Positions 51,828 through 60,557 of a stretch of 64,000 nucleotides of DNA are shown here, one piece after another. This stretch comes from Mycobacterium sp. URHB0044 (GTDB taxonomy: Bacteria > Actinomycetota > Actinomycetes > Mycobacteriales > Mycobacteriaceae). How positions within the stretch are numbered: position 1 is the stretch's first letter; each line of letters starts with the position of its first letter. A program made the position numbers and the translations under genes. The notes under the pieces are model-generated. The model saw nothing but the letters and a program-made list of their open reading frames with translations, was not told where the DNA came from and made no database searches. The stretch spans positions 124,001-188,000 of the forward strand of contig NZ_JIAW01000014.1 of assembly GCF_000620625.1 (NCBI RefSeq), given 5' to 3'.

Positions 51828-54347
51828 CTACGGCGAGGTGGTCCCGTCCGACGTCGTCCCACCCGAAGTAGTCCCGCCCGAGACGGTCCCGTCGGACGTC
51901 GTTCCGGCGGAAGTGGTTCCGTCAGAAGGTGTCCCGGCCGAGGTGGTCGGATCCGGTGTGGACCCACTGGACGTCGTGGGGGCGCTGGACGTCGTGGGAT
52001 CCGGGGTGGGGTTGCTCGACACCGTCGGATCGCTGGTGGGCGTCGGCTCCGGAGCGGGGCTGGTCGGTGGTGGGCTGGTCGCCGACGGAGAGGTCGACGG
52101 CGCCACCGAGCTGGTCACGGGATCGGCGGCCGGCGCGGTCGGGGTCGGCGTCGCAGTCGGTGACGGGAACGTGCCGGGTTGATCCGCCTCGACGATGGCC
52201 TGGATCTCGGCGGTGTACTCCTCGAGCTGCCCGGAAATCTCGCGCAACGGCACGTCGCCCGCCTCGATCGCATCTTCGTAGGCGGCGATCTCGACCCACA
52301 GGTCGTCGAGCGCGGACTGGGCGTCCTCGGACAATGGCTTGTCCAGCGTGACGAACAGCTGCCTCGCCAGCGCATACGTCAGACAGTTGACGCAGTCGTA
52401 GTTCAGGGCGCCTGCCAAGTTCTGCGGCACCGCCACGTTGGCGTCGTTCTCGTCGGTGTCGATGACGAAGACCACCTGGTACGCGACCGCGACGGCGGCG
52501 CAGTTGTTGCACGACGCGTAGGCCTGGGCCTCGTTGACGTTCATCGCCTCGGAGTTGTCGGTCACCCACACCATGGCGAACGCCGCCTCGTAGACCACCG
52601 TGTTGTCGGTGGTGTTGACCGCCAGCGCCTGGTTGTCGCTCGGCCCCGGGGCCAGCGGCTTGTCGAACGGGAACACCCAGCCCTGGTCCGCCGCGGGCCG
52701 CACGGTGCCGGCGAACGTGGCGGCACCACCGCCGACGTGCGCCGCAGGCATCGTCCTCGGAACCAGGATGACCGCTAACTGCGGCTGGGTGAACGTCGGC
52801 GGCGGGGTCCTGGTGTCCCAGAGCGTCTGCATGGCGCCCCGCTGCCCGACGGCCAATCTCGTCGAGGCGGCCACCGGACGAGTCGGCGACGTCCGTTCGG
52901 GCGGACCGCCGGTGGGCTCGGTCCGCAGCGCGTAGACGATGTCGCTGAGCGTGCCGCGTTCACCTGGCTGAATCGGCCGGTAGTTGCCGTCGCGCGGCAG
53001 CCAGGCATAGGCGATTCCGGCGAGCACGGCGGCGCCTAGCACGCCAACCAGCAACCGCTGCAACGGCTTTCCGGCCGTGGCCGCCCACGCGCCGGCCGCG
53101 CTGCGCCTGGCGACCCGGATCAACAGGTAGATGACGCCGGCCACGGGGATGACGATCGCGATGATCGCCAACAGCCGGGCGGTGGCCTGGATCATGTCGC
53201 CGTCCGCCCAAGCGGTCGACAGCACGTCCTCCTGCTTGCCGAGGCTGGCCCACGCTGTGCCCAGCAGCCGGGGCAGCGCAACGATCGCCGCGAAGAGGGA
53301 GCCAAGGAGGAGGGGCACGACGAACAGCACCCACAGGGTGATCACGATGCGTGCCCACGGCTTCAGCAGGCGCGCGTGCGGATCGCCCCACCGCCACGGC
53401 AGCACACCGAGCAGCGTCGGCTTGATGCGGCCATACAGATCGGGAACGCCCGTGAGGTCGGCCAGGACGTGGTAGCCGTCGAACCTCACGAGTGGAGCGA
53501 GCTGGCGGATCATCTGAAGGATCTGCGTGGCGACGACGAGCAGCAGGGCGTCGTAGTGCTGCCACATCCACACGCCGGTGATGGCGACGGCCACGATCGC
53601 GTTGAAGTACAGCCCACCCAGGTCGGTGCGCAACCGACCGCGGCGTCCGAGGCGGTATGAGTCGGTCACGTCGGTGTAGAACGCAGGCCACACCAGGTAG
53701 AGGCCGAAGCCCATCACGCCGGGCGTCGCACCGCCGTATCTCGCCGCGGCGGCGTGGCCGAATTCGTGGAACCCCGCGGACAGGATGGTCACTGCGAAGA
53801 CCAGGATCAGCAGCCCTGGGCGTTCGAAGGCGTCATAGGCCGCCGACGCCAACCCCTTCCGGAAGGACACCCACCAGAACACGACGGCGAAGGCCGCCAA
53901 AATCGGCACCACCATCCAGGGCCGGAAGAGGAAGCGGAACGGGTCGGTCACCCGCCGCGTCCGATCCGGTTCGGTGACGGCGTAGCGGAACCGCAGTCCC
54001 AGCAACGGGTTTCGCTTGCGCACCACGGGCTGGCTGCCGTCGGGCGCAGCCAGCAGGCCAAGCGGGCGTAGCTTGTCGACTAGCTGACCGACGTTGTCTG
54101 CGTTCACTATTCGACCGGTCGACCGCGTTACGGCATCGGCCACCTCCTCCGGTGTACGGCGACCGTCGATTTCGCGCAGCGTCGCGTACAACAGTGGAGT
54201 CAGCTGGATGGTCTGGCCGTCGGTCCGGCGGACCAGGGAAGGCGGGACGCGGTAGCCGGATCCCGCCATCTCCCCGATCAGCTCGACATCGTCCGCGCGG
54301 CGCAGGACCGCCTGCTGCGTCCTGGCATCTTCGTCGGTGACGGTCAT
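51828..54347 (-). CDS. PqqD-like (RRE) domain fused to M50-type membrane metalloprotease
   Basis: Parts of this 839-residue protein in order: a PqqD-like/RiPP-recognition winged helix (about 28-100: VPPSLVRR, LREIDGRRTPEEVADAV); an M50/peptide zinc metalloprotease membrane region (about 140-470) with HEFGH at 194-198 and the downstream FDGYHVLADLTG; an extracellular part (about 480-735) with two Cys pairs, CNNC and CVNC, of a conserved actinobacterial type; and a Thr/Ser/Pro tail of about 100 residues made of TTSxG repeats. Such proteins are linked to peptide export or processing. The repeat protein starting at 55132 on the same strand, 20 bases upstream, is the likely substrate. The exact activity is inferred. 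Confidence 0.78.
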   Translation of the reverse strand: MTVTDEDARTQQAVLRRADDVELIGEMAGSGYRVPPSLVRRTDGQTIQLTPLLYATLREIDGRRTPEEVADAVTRSTGRIVNADNVGQLVDKLRPLGLLAAPDGSQPVVRKRNPLLGLRFRYAVTEPDRTRRVTDPFRFLFRPWMVVPILAAFAVVFWWVSFRKGLASAAYDAFERPGLLILVFAVTILSAGFHEFGHAAAARYGGATPGVMGFGLYLVWPAFYTDVTDSYRLGRRGRLRTDLGGLYFNAIVAVAITGVWMWQHYDALLLVVATQILQMIRQLAPLVRFDGYHVLADLTGVPDLYGRIKPTLLGVLPWRWGDPHARLLKPWARIVITLWVLFVVPLLLGSLFAAIVALPRLLGTAWASLGKQEDVLSTAWADGDMIQATARLLAIIAIVIPVAGVIYLLIRVARRSAAGAWAATAGKPLQRLLVGVLGAAVLAGIAYAWLPRDGNYRPIQPGERGTLSDIVYALRTEPTGGPPERTSPTRPVAASTRLAVGQRGAMQTLWDTRTPPPTFTQPQLAVILVPRTMPAAHVGGGAATFAGTVRPAADQGWVFPFDKPLAPGPSDNQALAVNTTDNTVVYEAAFAMVWVTDNSEAMNVNEAQAYASCNNCAAVAVAYQVVFVIDTDENDANVAVPQNLAGALNYDCVNCLTYALARQLFVTLDKPLSEDAQSALDDLWVEIAAYEDAIEAGDVPLREISGQLEEYTAEIQAIVEADQPGTFPSPTATPTPTAPAADPVTSSVAPSTSPSATSPPPTSPAPEPTPTSDPTVSSNPTPDPTTSSAPTTSSGSTPDPTTSAGTPSDGTTSAGTTSDGTVSGGTTSGGTTSDGTTSP

Positions 54348-54367
54348 CTGCGTGCTTCCCAGTCGGG

Positions 54368-55132
54368 TCAGCCCGCCGAACCACCGCTGTCGGCGCCACC
54401 GGTACTGTCGGCGCCGGCCGTCGCGCCGCCGGCGGTGCCGCCAGCAGTCGTGCCGCCAGCAGTCGTGCCACCAGCGGTGCCACCGTCAGGCTGCGCGGTT
54501 CCCTGCGCGACGGTGGAGTCCTGCACCGCGTTGGCGGAGGTCACGCCCGTCAAGCTCTGGTGGATGACGGCGTCCTGGTACGAGATCGCGTCGGCGTCGG
54601 AGTCGACCGAAAGGACGTTGGCTGCCACGGCGGCGCTGATCGGTGCGGCCACGTTGGCGTTGGCCGCGACGGCGCCGGCGATCGGTGCCGTCAGGTCGGT
54701 GTCGACGTCGACGTCGACGTTGACATTGAGCAGAGGGCCGCTGAGGGTGGCCAGATCGCCGACTTCCACGGTGCCACCGTCGTCTGGAGGCGGCGGGACG
54801 GGATCGCCGTCGGCGACGTCGGTCTGGTCGATCGCGCTGACCTGATCCGACACCGCGTAGGCATCGGCGTCCAGGGTCTGGTCGATCGAGGCGTTCTGGT
54901 CGACCATGGCGCCCGACGTCGAATTGGACGAGAGCACGTTCGCACCGGCGGCGGCGTCGATGGGCGCCGCGACGTTGAGTTGGGCGGCCACGGCCAGGTC
55001 GATCGGGGATGCGACGTCGAGGAACACGTCGACGTCGACGTTGAGGTCGAGAATCGATACGACCTCCTTGTCCGGGAGCGCAACGGCGCCCTCGGCCTGC
55101 AATTCCTCTGGTGTCAGTCCTAACTCGCGCAT
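54368..55132 (-). CDS. Repeat protein with leader-like N-terminus, candidate M50/RRE substrate
   Basis: This 254-residue protein has no signal peptide. Residues 1-28 (MRELGLTPEELQAEG, then LPDKEVVSIL) resemble a RiPP-type leader. Two imperfect repeats of about 74 residues follow (about 31-104 and 137-211), each built on N-V-D-V-D-V, NVAAPI, ANVLS and a Gln/Asp-rich strand part. An acidic Pro-rich linker lies between them and a Gly/Thr/Ala tail (about 215-254) ends the protein. ATG at 55132 is chosen because it sits before the leader-like motif. It is coupled to the M50 gene (20-base gap). The function is not known. Confidence 0.72.
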   Translation of the reverse strand: MRELGLTPEELQAEGAVALPDKEVVSILDLNVDVDVFLDVASPIDLAVAAQLNVAAPIDAAAGANVLSSNSTSGAMVDQNASIDQTLDADAYAVSDQVSAIDQTDVADGDPVPPPPDDGGTVEVGDLATLSGPLLNVNVDVDVDTDLTAPIAGAVAANANVAAPISAAVAANVLSVDSDADAISYQDAVIHQSLTGVTSANAVQDSTVAQGTAQPDGGTAGGTTAGGTTAGGTAGGATAGADSTGGADSGGSAG

Positions 55133-55560
55133 GTCTCCCACTCCTGTCTCTGTGCCGGGCGCCTGGGCCTCGAGGACTCGATGTGCCGGACGGCTACCCA
55201 CCGGATTCCATGATCAAGCGCGAAATTCGGCAAGGACGGGTGGTAGGCGCGGTTCTTTGCCTCGAACTCCGCTGCGGAAAGCGTTGCGGAGTAACGATCT
55301 TGAAGCGACATCCGACGTTCGAACAAGCACGTAGCGAGCGAACTCACCGCTACATATTGTCGACCCAGTTAATTAGTTAGGCCATTTTACTCTCGGCAAA
55401 ATTAGGGATCCAGAAAATTTGAGTTTTCTCATGTGCGGCCCGGGGTAGTAGTGCGGTCAGGAAGCAGGGGGATGCGAGTCATCGGGCGGGAGTACTCCGT
55501 ACGCGGTACGCATCACGGTCAGGGGCGAGTCGCTGCTTCCGGGAACGAAGGGAAATCCAA
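55133..55560. other. 428-base region without a gene, promoter-bearing
   Basis: The region separates the divergent repeat-protein gene and the small secreted gene. Its middle (about 55340-55435) is markedly AT-rich for this genome, with TTAATTAGTTAG and TTTACTCTCGGCAAAATTAGG, and probably holds promoters for both sides. A 5-bp inverted repeat CGTAC/GTACG with a three-base spacer lies at 55498-55510. Short frames here have no coding character. Confidence 0.5.
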
Positions 55561-55914
55561 ATGAGCACCACCATGATGAAGAGGGTTGCCGCCGGCACTG
55601 TGGTCGGGGGATCGATGCTGCTCACTGCCGGTCTCGGCGTCGCGAACGCCGCGCCGGTTCAGGTACAGGACGGACTCGTCAATCTGGCACTCGGGAACAT
55701 CACCGTTCTTCAGGACGTGAATGTCGGTGTGGCTGCGCAGATTACGGCGCTCGTCTGCGACGTCGCCGACATCGGCAACATCACGGCCTTGGCGACTGCA
55801 GTGGACACGGGATCGGATGATCAAGAGGTGCTGTGTCAGAGCACGGCGGGCCCGGTGACCGTCACCCAGAACGGCCCAGGCAACTCGGAGAACGCCCCGG
55901 GTCACACTCGCTAA
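55561..55914 (+). CDS. Small secreted protein, hydrophobic repeat type
   Basis: This 117-residue protein has a clear signal peptide (basic MMKRV start, hydrophobic core, cut near VANAAP at about 29-31). The mature part has alternating Val/Asn/Ala strands (GNITVLQDVNVGVAAQITALVC) and two cysteines about 33 apart. It resembles small actinobacterial surface proteins that are chaplin-like in style, but a named family is not certain. It lies divergent from the repeat-protein gene, with which it shares a V-N-rich style. ATG at 55561 follows GAAGGGAAA. Confidence 0.75.
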   Translation: MSTTMMKRVAAGTVVGGSMLLTAGLGVANAAPVQVQDGLVNLALGNITVLQDVNVGVAAQITALVCDVADIGNITALATAVDTGSDDQEVLCQSTAGPVTVTQNGPGNSENAPGHTR

Positions 55915-55925
55915 CGACCATCGTG

Positions 55926-55963
55926 CATCACCGCCCGTACCCGTCCGGGTGCGGGCGGTGATG
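55926..55963. terminator. Bidirectional hairpin between convergent genes
   Basis: A 17-bp stem (55926-55942 and 55947-55963, core CATCACCGCCCG / CGGGCGGTGATG) with a single G-T wobble and loop GTCC lies between the stops of the secreted protein and the kinase. It has no T run, so termination strength is uncertain. Confidence 0.75.
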
Positions 55964-55965
55964 TC

Positions 55966-57771
55966 TCAGCTGTAGGCGCCGTTGATGACCGGCTGGTTGA
56001 TCATTCCGGCCTCGACGCCCCAGCCGGTCATGATCGTCCGGTAGTCGCCGGACGCGATCAGGTGCATCAGGGCCTGCCGCAAGGACTCTGCCAACGGTGA
56101 CCCCTTTGCCACCGGCCAGCCGTAGGGCGCGGCGTTGAAGATCTCGCCCGCCGGCTCAAGGGCGCCGTTGCTCTGGTTGATCGCATACCCAGTCACCGGC
56201 GAGTCGGCGGACATGGCGTCGACCTCGCCGGCGATCAACGCACTGGTGACGTCGTCCTGGCTGTCGTAGTCGATGGTCTCGATCGGAGGTGATCCGACCG
56301 CGACGCATGCCTTGCTCTTCACCGGCAGTTCCTGGGTGTCCTGAATCGTCCTGGACTGCACGCCAACTCGAAGGCCGCAGGCGTTGTTGGGGTTCACCGC
56401 CGCGCCGGGGCGCTGCGCCCATTGTGTGCCGGCCTGAAAGTAGGTCACGAAGTCGACGGCCGATTCGCGATCCTTGGTGTCGGTGAAGGACGAGAGCCCG
56501 ACGTCGAACGCCTTCGCCTGCACGGATGGAATGATGCTCTCGAATGCCGTCTCGCGATACTCCACGTCCAGCCCGAGCGTGTTCGCGACGGCGTTCATCA
56601 ACTCGACGTCGAAACCGACCAGATCGCCATCGCCGTTTCTGAATTCGGCTGGCGCATAGGGCTCGTTGATGCCGACCACCAGTTTCCCGGTCGACCTGAT
56701 CGCTGCGGGGACGGTGGCTGCGATGGCCTCCGGATCACCGATCATCGGGGCTTCGTTCGGCGCCGACGAACCGGAGCTGGCCGCCTCCGTGGCGTCGCGC
56801 GCGTGCCATTCCGAATCCCCTGGGTTATTGCGCATTTGCCATGTGACCAAGGCGGCAACGAGGATTCCGACGAATGCGGCCGCTGACAGCGCGAGCGTGC
56901 TCAGTCGCCGGGGCGACCCTGCGAGCATGGGGCGCCGCATCCGGCGCATCCGCCGCCCGCTGAGGACGGAATTGGCGGCGTCCGCGAGTTCCGTTGCGGA
57001 CTGGTACCGCTTGCCGGGGTCCTTCGCCATGCCCTTGGCGATCACGTCGTCGAAACCCTCTGGCAGCGAGGGGTTTATCGCCGACGGGCGCGGTGGCGGC
57101 GTCACCAGGTGGCCGGCGAGTTGCTGTTCGAGACTGTCCCCCGAGTAGGGCCGCCGACCTGTCAGGCATTCGTGCAACACGCACGTCAACGCATAGATGT
57201 CCGAACGCGGGTCACTGAAGCCGGATTTGAACCGCTCTGGCGCCATGTAGGCCATGGTGCCGAGAGTGCTTCCTACACTGGTCAATCCGGTTTGCGTGGT
57301 GGTGCGGGCGATGCCGAAGTCGATCAGGTACACGAAGTCACGGGCCGCGACGAAGATGTTCGACGGCTTGACGTCGCGGTGCACCAGACCGACCGCGTGC
57401 GCGGCCTCCAAGGCGGCAGCCACCTGCTCGATGATCCGCACGGCCCGCTCCGGCGGCAGTGGGCCGTCGGCCTCGGACAGCACGGTGCCGAGATCCTGAC
57501 CGTCGATCAACCGCATGTCGAGGTAGAGTTGGCCGTCGATTTCGCCGTAACCGTGGATGGGCACGACGTGCGGATCGGTCAGGCCCGCCGCGGCGTGTGC
57601 CTCACGTCGGAAGCGTTGCTGGAAGACCGGGTCGCCCGCGAGGTGGCTAGGCAGGACCTTGAGCGCGACGATTCGATCCGTGACGGTGTCGCGCGCACGG
57701 AACACCTGGCCCATTCCGCCCCGGCCCAGCAGTTCCAGCAACTGGTAGTGCCCGAACGGCGTCGCATCCAA
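55966..57771 (-). CDS. Ser/Thr protein kinase with extracellular amino-acid-binding-protein domain
   Basis: An intracellular Hanks-type kinase (about residues 8-270) has GRGGMG (16-21), Lys38, HRDVKPSN (131-138) and DFG (151-153), all intact. A basic juxtamembrane stretch and one helix (about 291-311) follow, then an outside linker and a complete SBP_bac_3-type solute-binding domain (about 362-595: LVVGINEPYAPAEF, LVGFDVELMNAVANTLGL). The outside domain should bind a polar amino acid or similar solute and set kinase activity. The start is ATG at 57771. Confidence 0.88.
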   Translation of the reverse strand: MDATPFGHYQLLELLGRGGMGQVFRARDTVTDRIVALKVLPSHLAGDPVFQQRFRREAHAAAGLTDPHVVPIHGYGEIDGQLYLDMRLIDGQDLGTVLSEADGPLPPERAVRIIEQVAAALEAAHAVGLVHRDVKPSNIFVAARDFVYLIDFGIARTTTQTGLTSVGSTLGTMAYMAPERFKSGFSDPRSDIYALTCVLHECLTGRRPYSGDSLEQQLAGHLVTPPPRPSAINPSLPEGFDDVIAKGMAKDPGKRYQSATELADAANSVLSGRRMRRMRRPMLAGSPRRLSTLALSAAAFVGILVAALVTWQMRNNPGDSEWHARDATEAASSGSSAPNEAPMIGDPEAIAATVPAAIRSTGKLVVGINEPYAPAEFRNGDGDLVGFDVELMNAVANTLGLDVEYRETAFESIIPSVQAKAFDVGLSSFTDTKDRESAVDFVTYFQAGTQWAQRPGAAVNPNNACGLRVGVQSRTIQDTQELPVKSKACVAVGSPPIETIDYDSQDDVTSALIAGEVDAMSADSPVTGYAINQSNGALEPAGEIFNAAPYGWPVAKGSPLAESLRQALMHLIASGDYRTIMTGWGVEAGMINQPVINGAYS

Positions 57772-57934
57772 CGGCTGCTCCTCGACGCCCTGGTAAACCC
57801 TGCAGTGACGGTCGAAATGCTAAAGCAGGTTCGCCAGAAATGCCTGGATAAGTTCATTTTCAGCCGCAGATCACCAGGGCAACCGGCAACTGGTTTCGAA
57901 CGTACGAGCGATGGATATCCCAGCCGCGGAGGTG

Positions 57935-58162
57935 ATGTCAGTGAGCAACGAAGCGCATGCAGCGCCACGCGAGAACGCCGAGAAGGACACGTCGGAGTGG
58001 GTCACGGGAGACGAGCCCATGACCGGTCCACAGCGCAGCTACCTGCACACATTGGCGCAGGAAGCTGGACAGGAGATCCCCGAGGACATGACGAAGGCAG
58101 AGGCGTCCGACCTGATCGAACGGCTCCAGGAGAAGACCGGCCGGGGCACCGGGTCCTCGTGA
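57935..58162 (+). CDS. DUF3072 small protein
   Basis: This protein of about 75 residues has the DUF3072 core MTGPQRSYLHTLAQEAGQ and DMTKAEASDLIERLQ. It is probably helical and cytoplasmic. GGAGG lies just before ATG at 57935; GTG at 57941 has better spacing and may be the real start. Function unknown. Confidence 0.8.
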   Translation: MSVSNEAHAAPRENAEKDTSEWVTGDEPMTGPQRSYLHTLAQEAGQEIPEDMTKAEASDLIERLQEKTGRGTGSS

Positions 58163-58212
58163 CAAGATCACCGGGTGTCTGGTTCCGCTGATCCGCCGAA
58201 CTCCCTCGGCGG

Positions 58213-58947
58213 TTGGCACTGACCGACATCCCGCTCGTCGCGCCGCCGCTGCTGTGGCCCGTCTTCACCCACCAGTACTGGACCGACCTCACCTTCGTGC
58301 ACTGGCCGGTCCATCCGGCGGACGTCGCGCACCTGTACCCGGCGGGTGCGCGGCCCGACGTCTTCGCCGACGGCATGACCTACGTGGGGTTGGTCCCGTT
58401 CGCCATGACCGACGTCGCGCTGGGCGTGTCGCGGCCGCTGCCCTACTTCGGCCGATTCCTGGAGACCAACGTCAGGCTGTACTCGACGGACGACGCAGGC
58501 CGCCACGGCGTCCTGTTCCGATCGTTGGAGACGGCCAGGCTGGCGGTGGTGCCGGTGACCCGGATCGGGCTCGGCACCCCGTACACGTGGGCGAAGATGC
58601 GGCTGACCCGCAGCGGCGACCGCATCACGTACGAGAGTGAGCGGCGTTGGCCCCAACGGGGATTGCGCAGTCGCGTGGTGGTCGACGTGGGCGCGCCCAT
58701 CGATCCCACCCCGCTGGAGGTCTGGCTGACCGCGCGCTGGGGTGCGCACACCCGTTCGGCAGGCCGCACGTGGTGGGTGCCCAACGAACACGAACCGTTC
58801 CCGCTGCACGCGGCCGAGGTCGTCGACTTGGAGACCGACCTGGTGGCCGCGGGCGGTGTCCGATGCGCCGGTGAACGGCTGCGCGCGCTCTACTCGCCGG
58901 GCGTGCGTGCCCGGTTTGGCCGACCACGCTTGGTGACCGGCAGGTGA
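58213..58947 (+). CDS. DUF2071 (YqjF-like) protein
   Basis: This protein of about 244 residues matches the YqjF-type DUF2071 family (FTHQYWTDLTFVHWPV, PYFGRFLETNVRLY, VFADGMTYVGLVPF). Its fold is acetoacetate-decarboxylase-like. The only start that leaves the family region intact is TTG at 58213. Function unknown. Confidence 0.75.
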   Translation: MALTDIPLVAPPLLWPVFTHQYWTDLTFVHWPVHPADVAHLYPAGARPDVFADGMTYVGLVPFAMTDVALGVSRPLPYFGRFLETNVRLYSTDDAGRHGVLFRSLETARLAVVPVTRIGLGTPYTWAKMRLTRSGDRITYESERRWPQRGLRSRVVVDVGAPIDPTPLEVWLTARWGAHTRSAGRTWWVPNEHEPFPLHAAEVVDLETDLVAAGGVRCAGERLRALYSPGVRARFGRPRLVTGR

Positions 58948-59012
58948 ACAGCCCGCTACCAAGACGTTGACCGATTAGCGGGTGGACGTGACAGCCGAGA
59001 TGATGGAGGAAT

Positions 59013-59303
59013 ATGAACGCGTTCGTGTCGGTCTACGTCGATATGGCGGCTCGGGCGGACGACGTCCGCGTCGCCGTTGCCAACCTGCCCCTGCCCGAGG
59101 GAGTCTCGGAGGTCAAGGTCGACTGTGACGCGGTCACCGACACCTTCGGCTGCCGCATCGCGGTCGATCTGACGGGCACGTTCGACGAACAGACCGAGGG
59201 ACTGGTCATCGCCCGCGCTTACGCAGAGGATCTGTCGGCCGCGCTGGGCGTCCCCGCATTCGCCTTCTACGACCTGTTGAGGCGCGACTATCCGGCGAGT
59301 TGA
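59013..59303 (+). CDS. Small hypothetical protein
   Basis: This 96-residue protein starts with ATG at 59013 after ATGGAGGAAT. It has beta-alpha character with two cysteines (VDCDAVT and FGCRIAVD). No family is recognised. It stands alone between the DUF2071 and DUF732 genes. Confidence 0.7.
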   Translation: MNAFVSVYVDMAARADDVRVAVANLPLPEGVSEVKVDCDAVTDTFGCRIAVDLTGTFDEQTEGLVIARAYAEDLSAALGVPAFAFYDLLRRDYPAS

Positions 59304-59461
59304 AGCCGAAAATGATCGCACCGCCGGCCGAGGACACGCTCTAAGAAAACGCATAGGTTGCGAATCGTTACCCGATCTTGTTGCAAACGTGTCTGCAGTG
59401 AAAGAGGGTTCCAGTGTGACTCAAGTGCCAGAAGTGCACCGAGCGCACAACGGAAGAGTAA

Positions 59462-59872
59462 ATGCATATGACTTCTTGCAAATCGACATTCCGAACGGCA
59501 GTCGTCGCCATTGGCGTCGTCACGGCGGCGGCCGCGGGCGTCGCACCGGCGCACGCTGACAACGGCAACGACGCGTTCCTCAACGCGCTCAACAATGCCG
59601 GGGTCGGGTACTCGGATTCGAACGCGACGGCGGCGTTGGGTCAGGCGATCTGCCCGATGCTCGCCAAGCCGGGCGGGAACTTCGCGCAAGCCGCGTCCAC
59701 GGTTACGGGAAAGGGCATCTCGCCTGGCATGGCGGGTCTCTTCACGACCCTGGCGATACAGATGTACTGCCCGACGATGATCAGTCAAATGGCCGGCGGT
59801 GACTTCTCCGGAATCGGGAACCTGGCGGGACTGGGCAACTTCGCCGGGCTGGGGCAGATCCCCGGGTTCTAA
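59462..59872 (+). CDS. DUF732 secreted protein
   Basis: This 136-residue protein has a signal peptide (cut near APAHAD at about 30-33) and the DUF732 core DAFLNALNNAGVGYSD, with cysteines in GQAICPML and QMYCPTM. The end is Gly/Leu/Phe repeats (GNLAGLGNFAGLG). The family is typical of mycobacteria. ATG at 59462 has GGAAG upstream at good distance; ATG at 59468 is an alternative. Confidence 0.88.
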   Translation: MHMTSCKSTFRTAVVAIGVVTAAAAGVAPAHADNGNDAFLNALNNAGVGYSDSNATAALGQAICPMLAKPGGNFAQAASTVTGKGISPGMAGLFTTLAIQMYCPTMISQMAGGDFSGIGNLAGLGNFAGLGQIPGF

Positions 59873-59879
59873 GGGCCGC

Positions 59880-60506
59880 TCACCCGACCGACGTCGGCTC
59901 CCATGCGGGAGAACGACCGAGGTGCAACAGGATTCGGTCCAAGACGGTCGCGGACTCGTCGGCTTCGATGGCGCGCCGGAACGGCGAACCCTCGGCCGTG
60001 CGGAACTCCCCGTCGGGAACCGCGAGGACGATCGGCAGTACAGCGGTGAGCACGTCCTCCGGCAGGTCGAGTGGTGCGCCGATGGTGCGGGCGACATCCC
60101 AGGAGTGCACGACGTAGTCGACGAAGTGAAACCCGATGGCCGTCGCGCCGGGAGCCGTTGCGCCCGGCCCGAATTCGGGCAGCGCGAACGACGCGTCGAG
60201 GACGCCTTCCGCGGCGAAGGCCTCGAGCACGTCGTCCGCCGCCGCGGCATAGGCACCCGCCGGATCGCGGGAGACGGCGTCGCTGACCGTTGCGACGTCC
60301 CACACTGCCGGATCGGCGCCCTTGCCCCGCGCGGCCGCGGCGAAGCCGTGATGCTGCACCGTCATGTGGGCGAGTAGGTCGCCGAGATCCCAACCGGCGC
60401 AGGGGGTCGGCCGACGCAGGTCGTCGACGGTGACCGCCGAGACCAGGTCGACGGATGTCTGCACCGCGGTGCGGTGGAAGGGGCGAACGTCCGAAATAGT
60501 AGTCAT
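59880..60506 (-). CDS. TIGR03086-family protein
   Basis: This 208-residue DinB-like protein has the TPCAGWDLGDLLAHMTVQHHGF metal-binding start and GFHFVDYVVHSWDVAR. It is related to the gene at 24834. ATG at 60506 (MTTISDVRPF) is chosen because the upstream extension is antisense to the MarR gene. Divergent from that MarR gene and probably its target. Confidence 0.85.
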   Translation of the reverse strand: MTTISDVRPFHRTAVQTSVDLVSAVTVDDLRRPTPCAGWDLGDLLAHMTVQHHGFAAAARGKGADPAVWDVATVSDAVSRDPAGAYAAAADDVLEAFAAEGVLDASFALPEFGPGATAPGATAIGFHFVDYVVHSWDVARTIGAPLDLPEDVLTAVLPIVLAVPDGEFRTAEGSPFRRAIEADESATVLDRILLHLGRSPAWEPTSVG

Positions 60507-60512
60507 GTGTAG

Positions 60513-60534
60513 ATCGTAAGCAGATGCGTACGAT
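60513..60534. promoter_or_regulatory. Putative MarR operator
   Basis: ATCGTA (60513-60518) and TACGAT (60529-60534) form a perfect 6-bp inverted repeat with a ten-base spacer, in the 51-base gap between the TIGR03086 gene and the MarR gene. Arm length and spacing fit a MarR dimer site. Confidence 0.55.
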
Positions 60535-60557
60535 ATGTCCAGGTTTAGCATCGTGCG

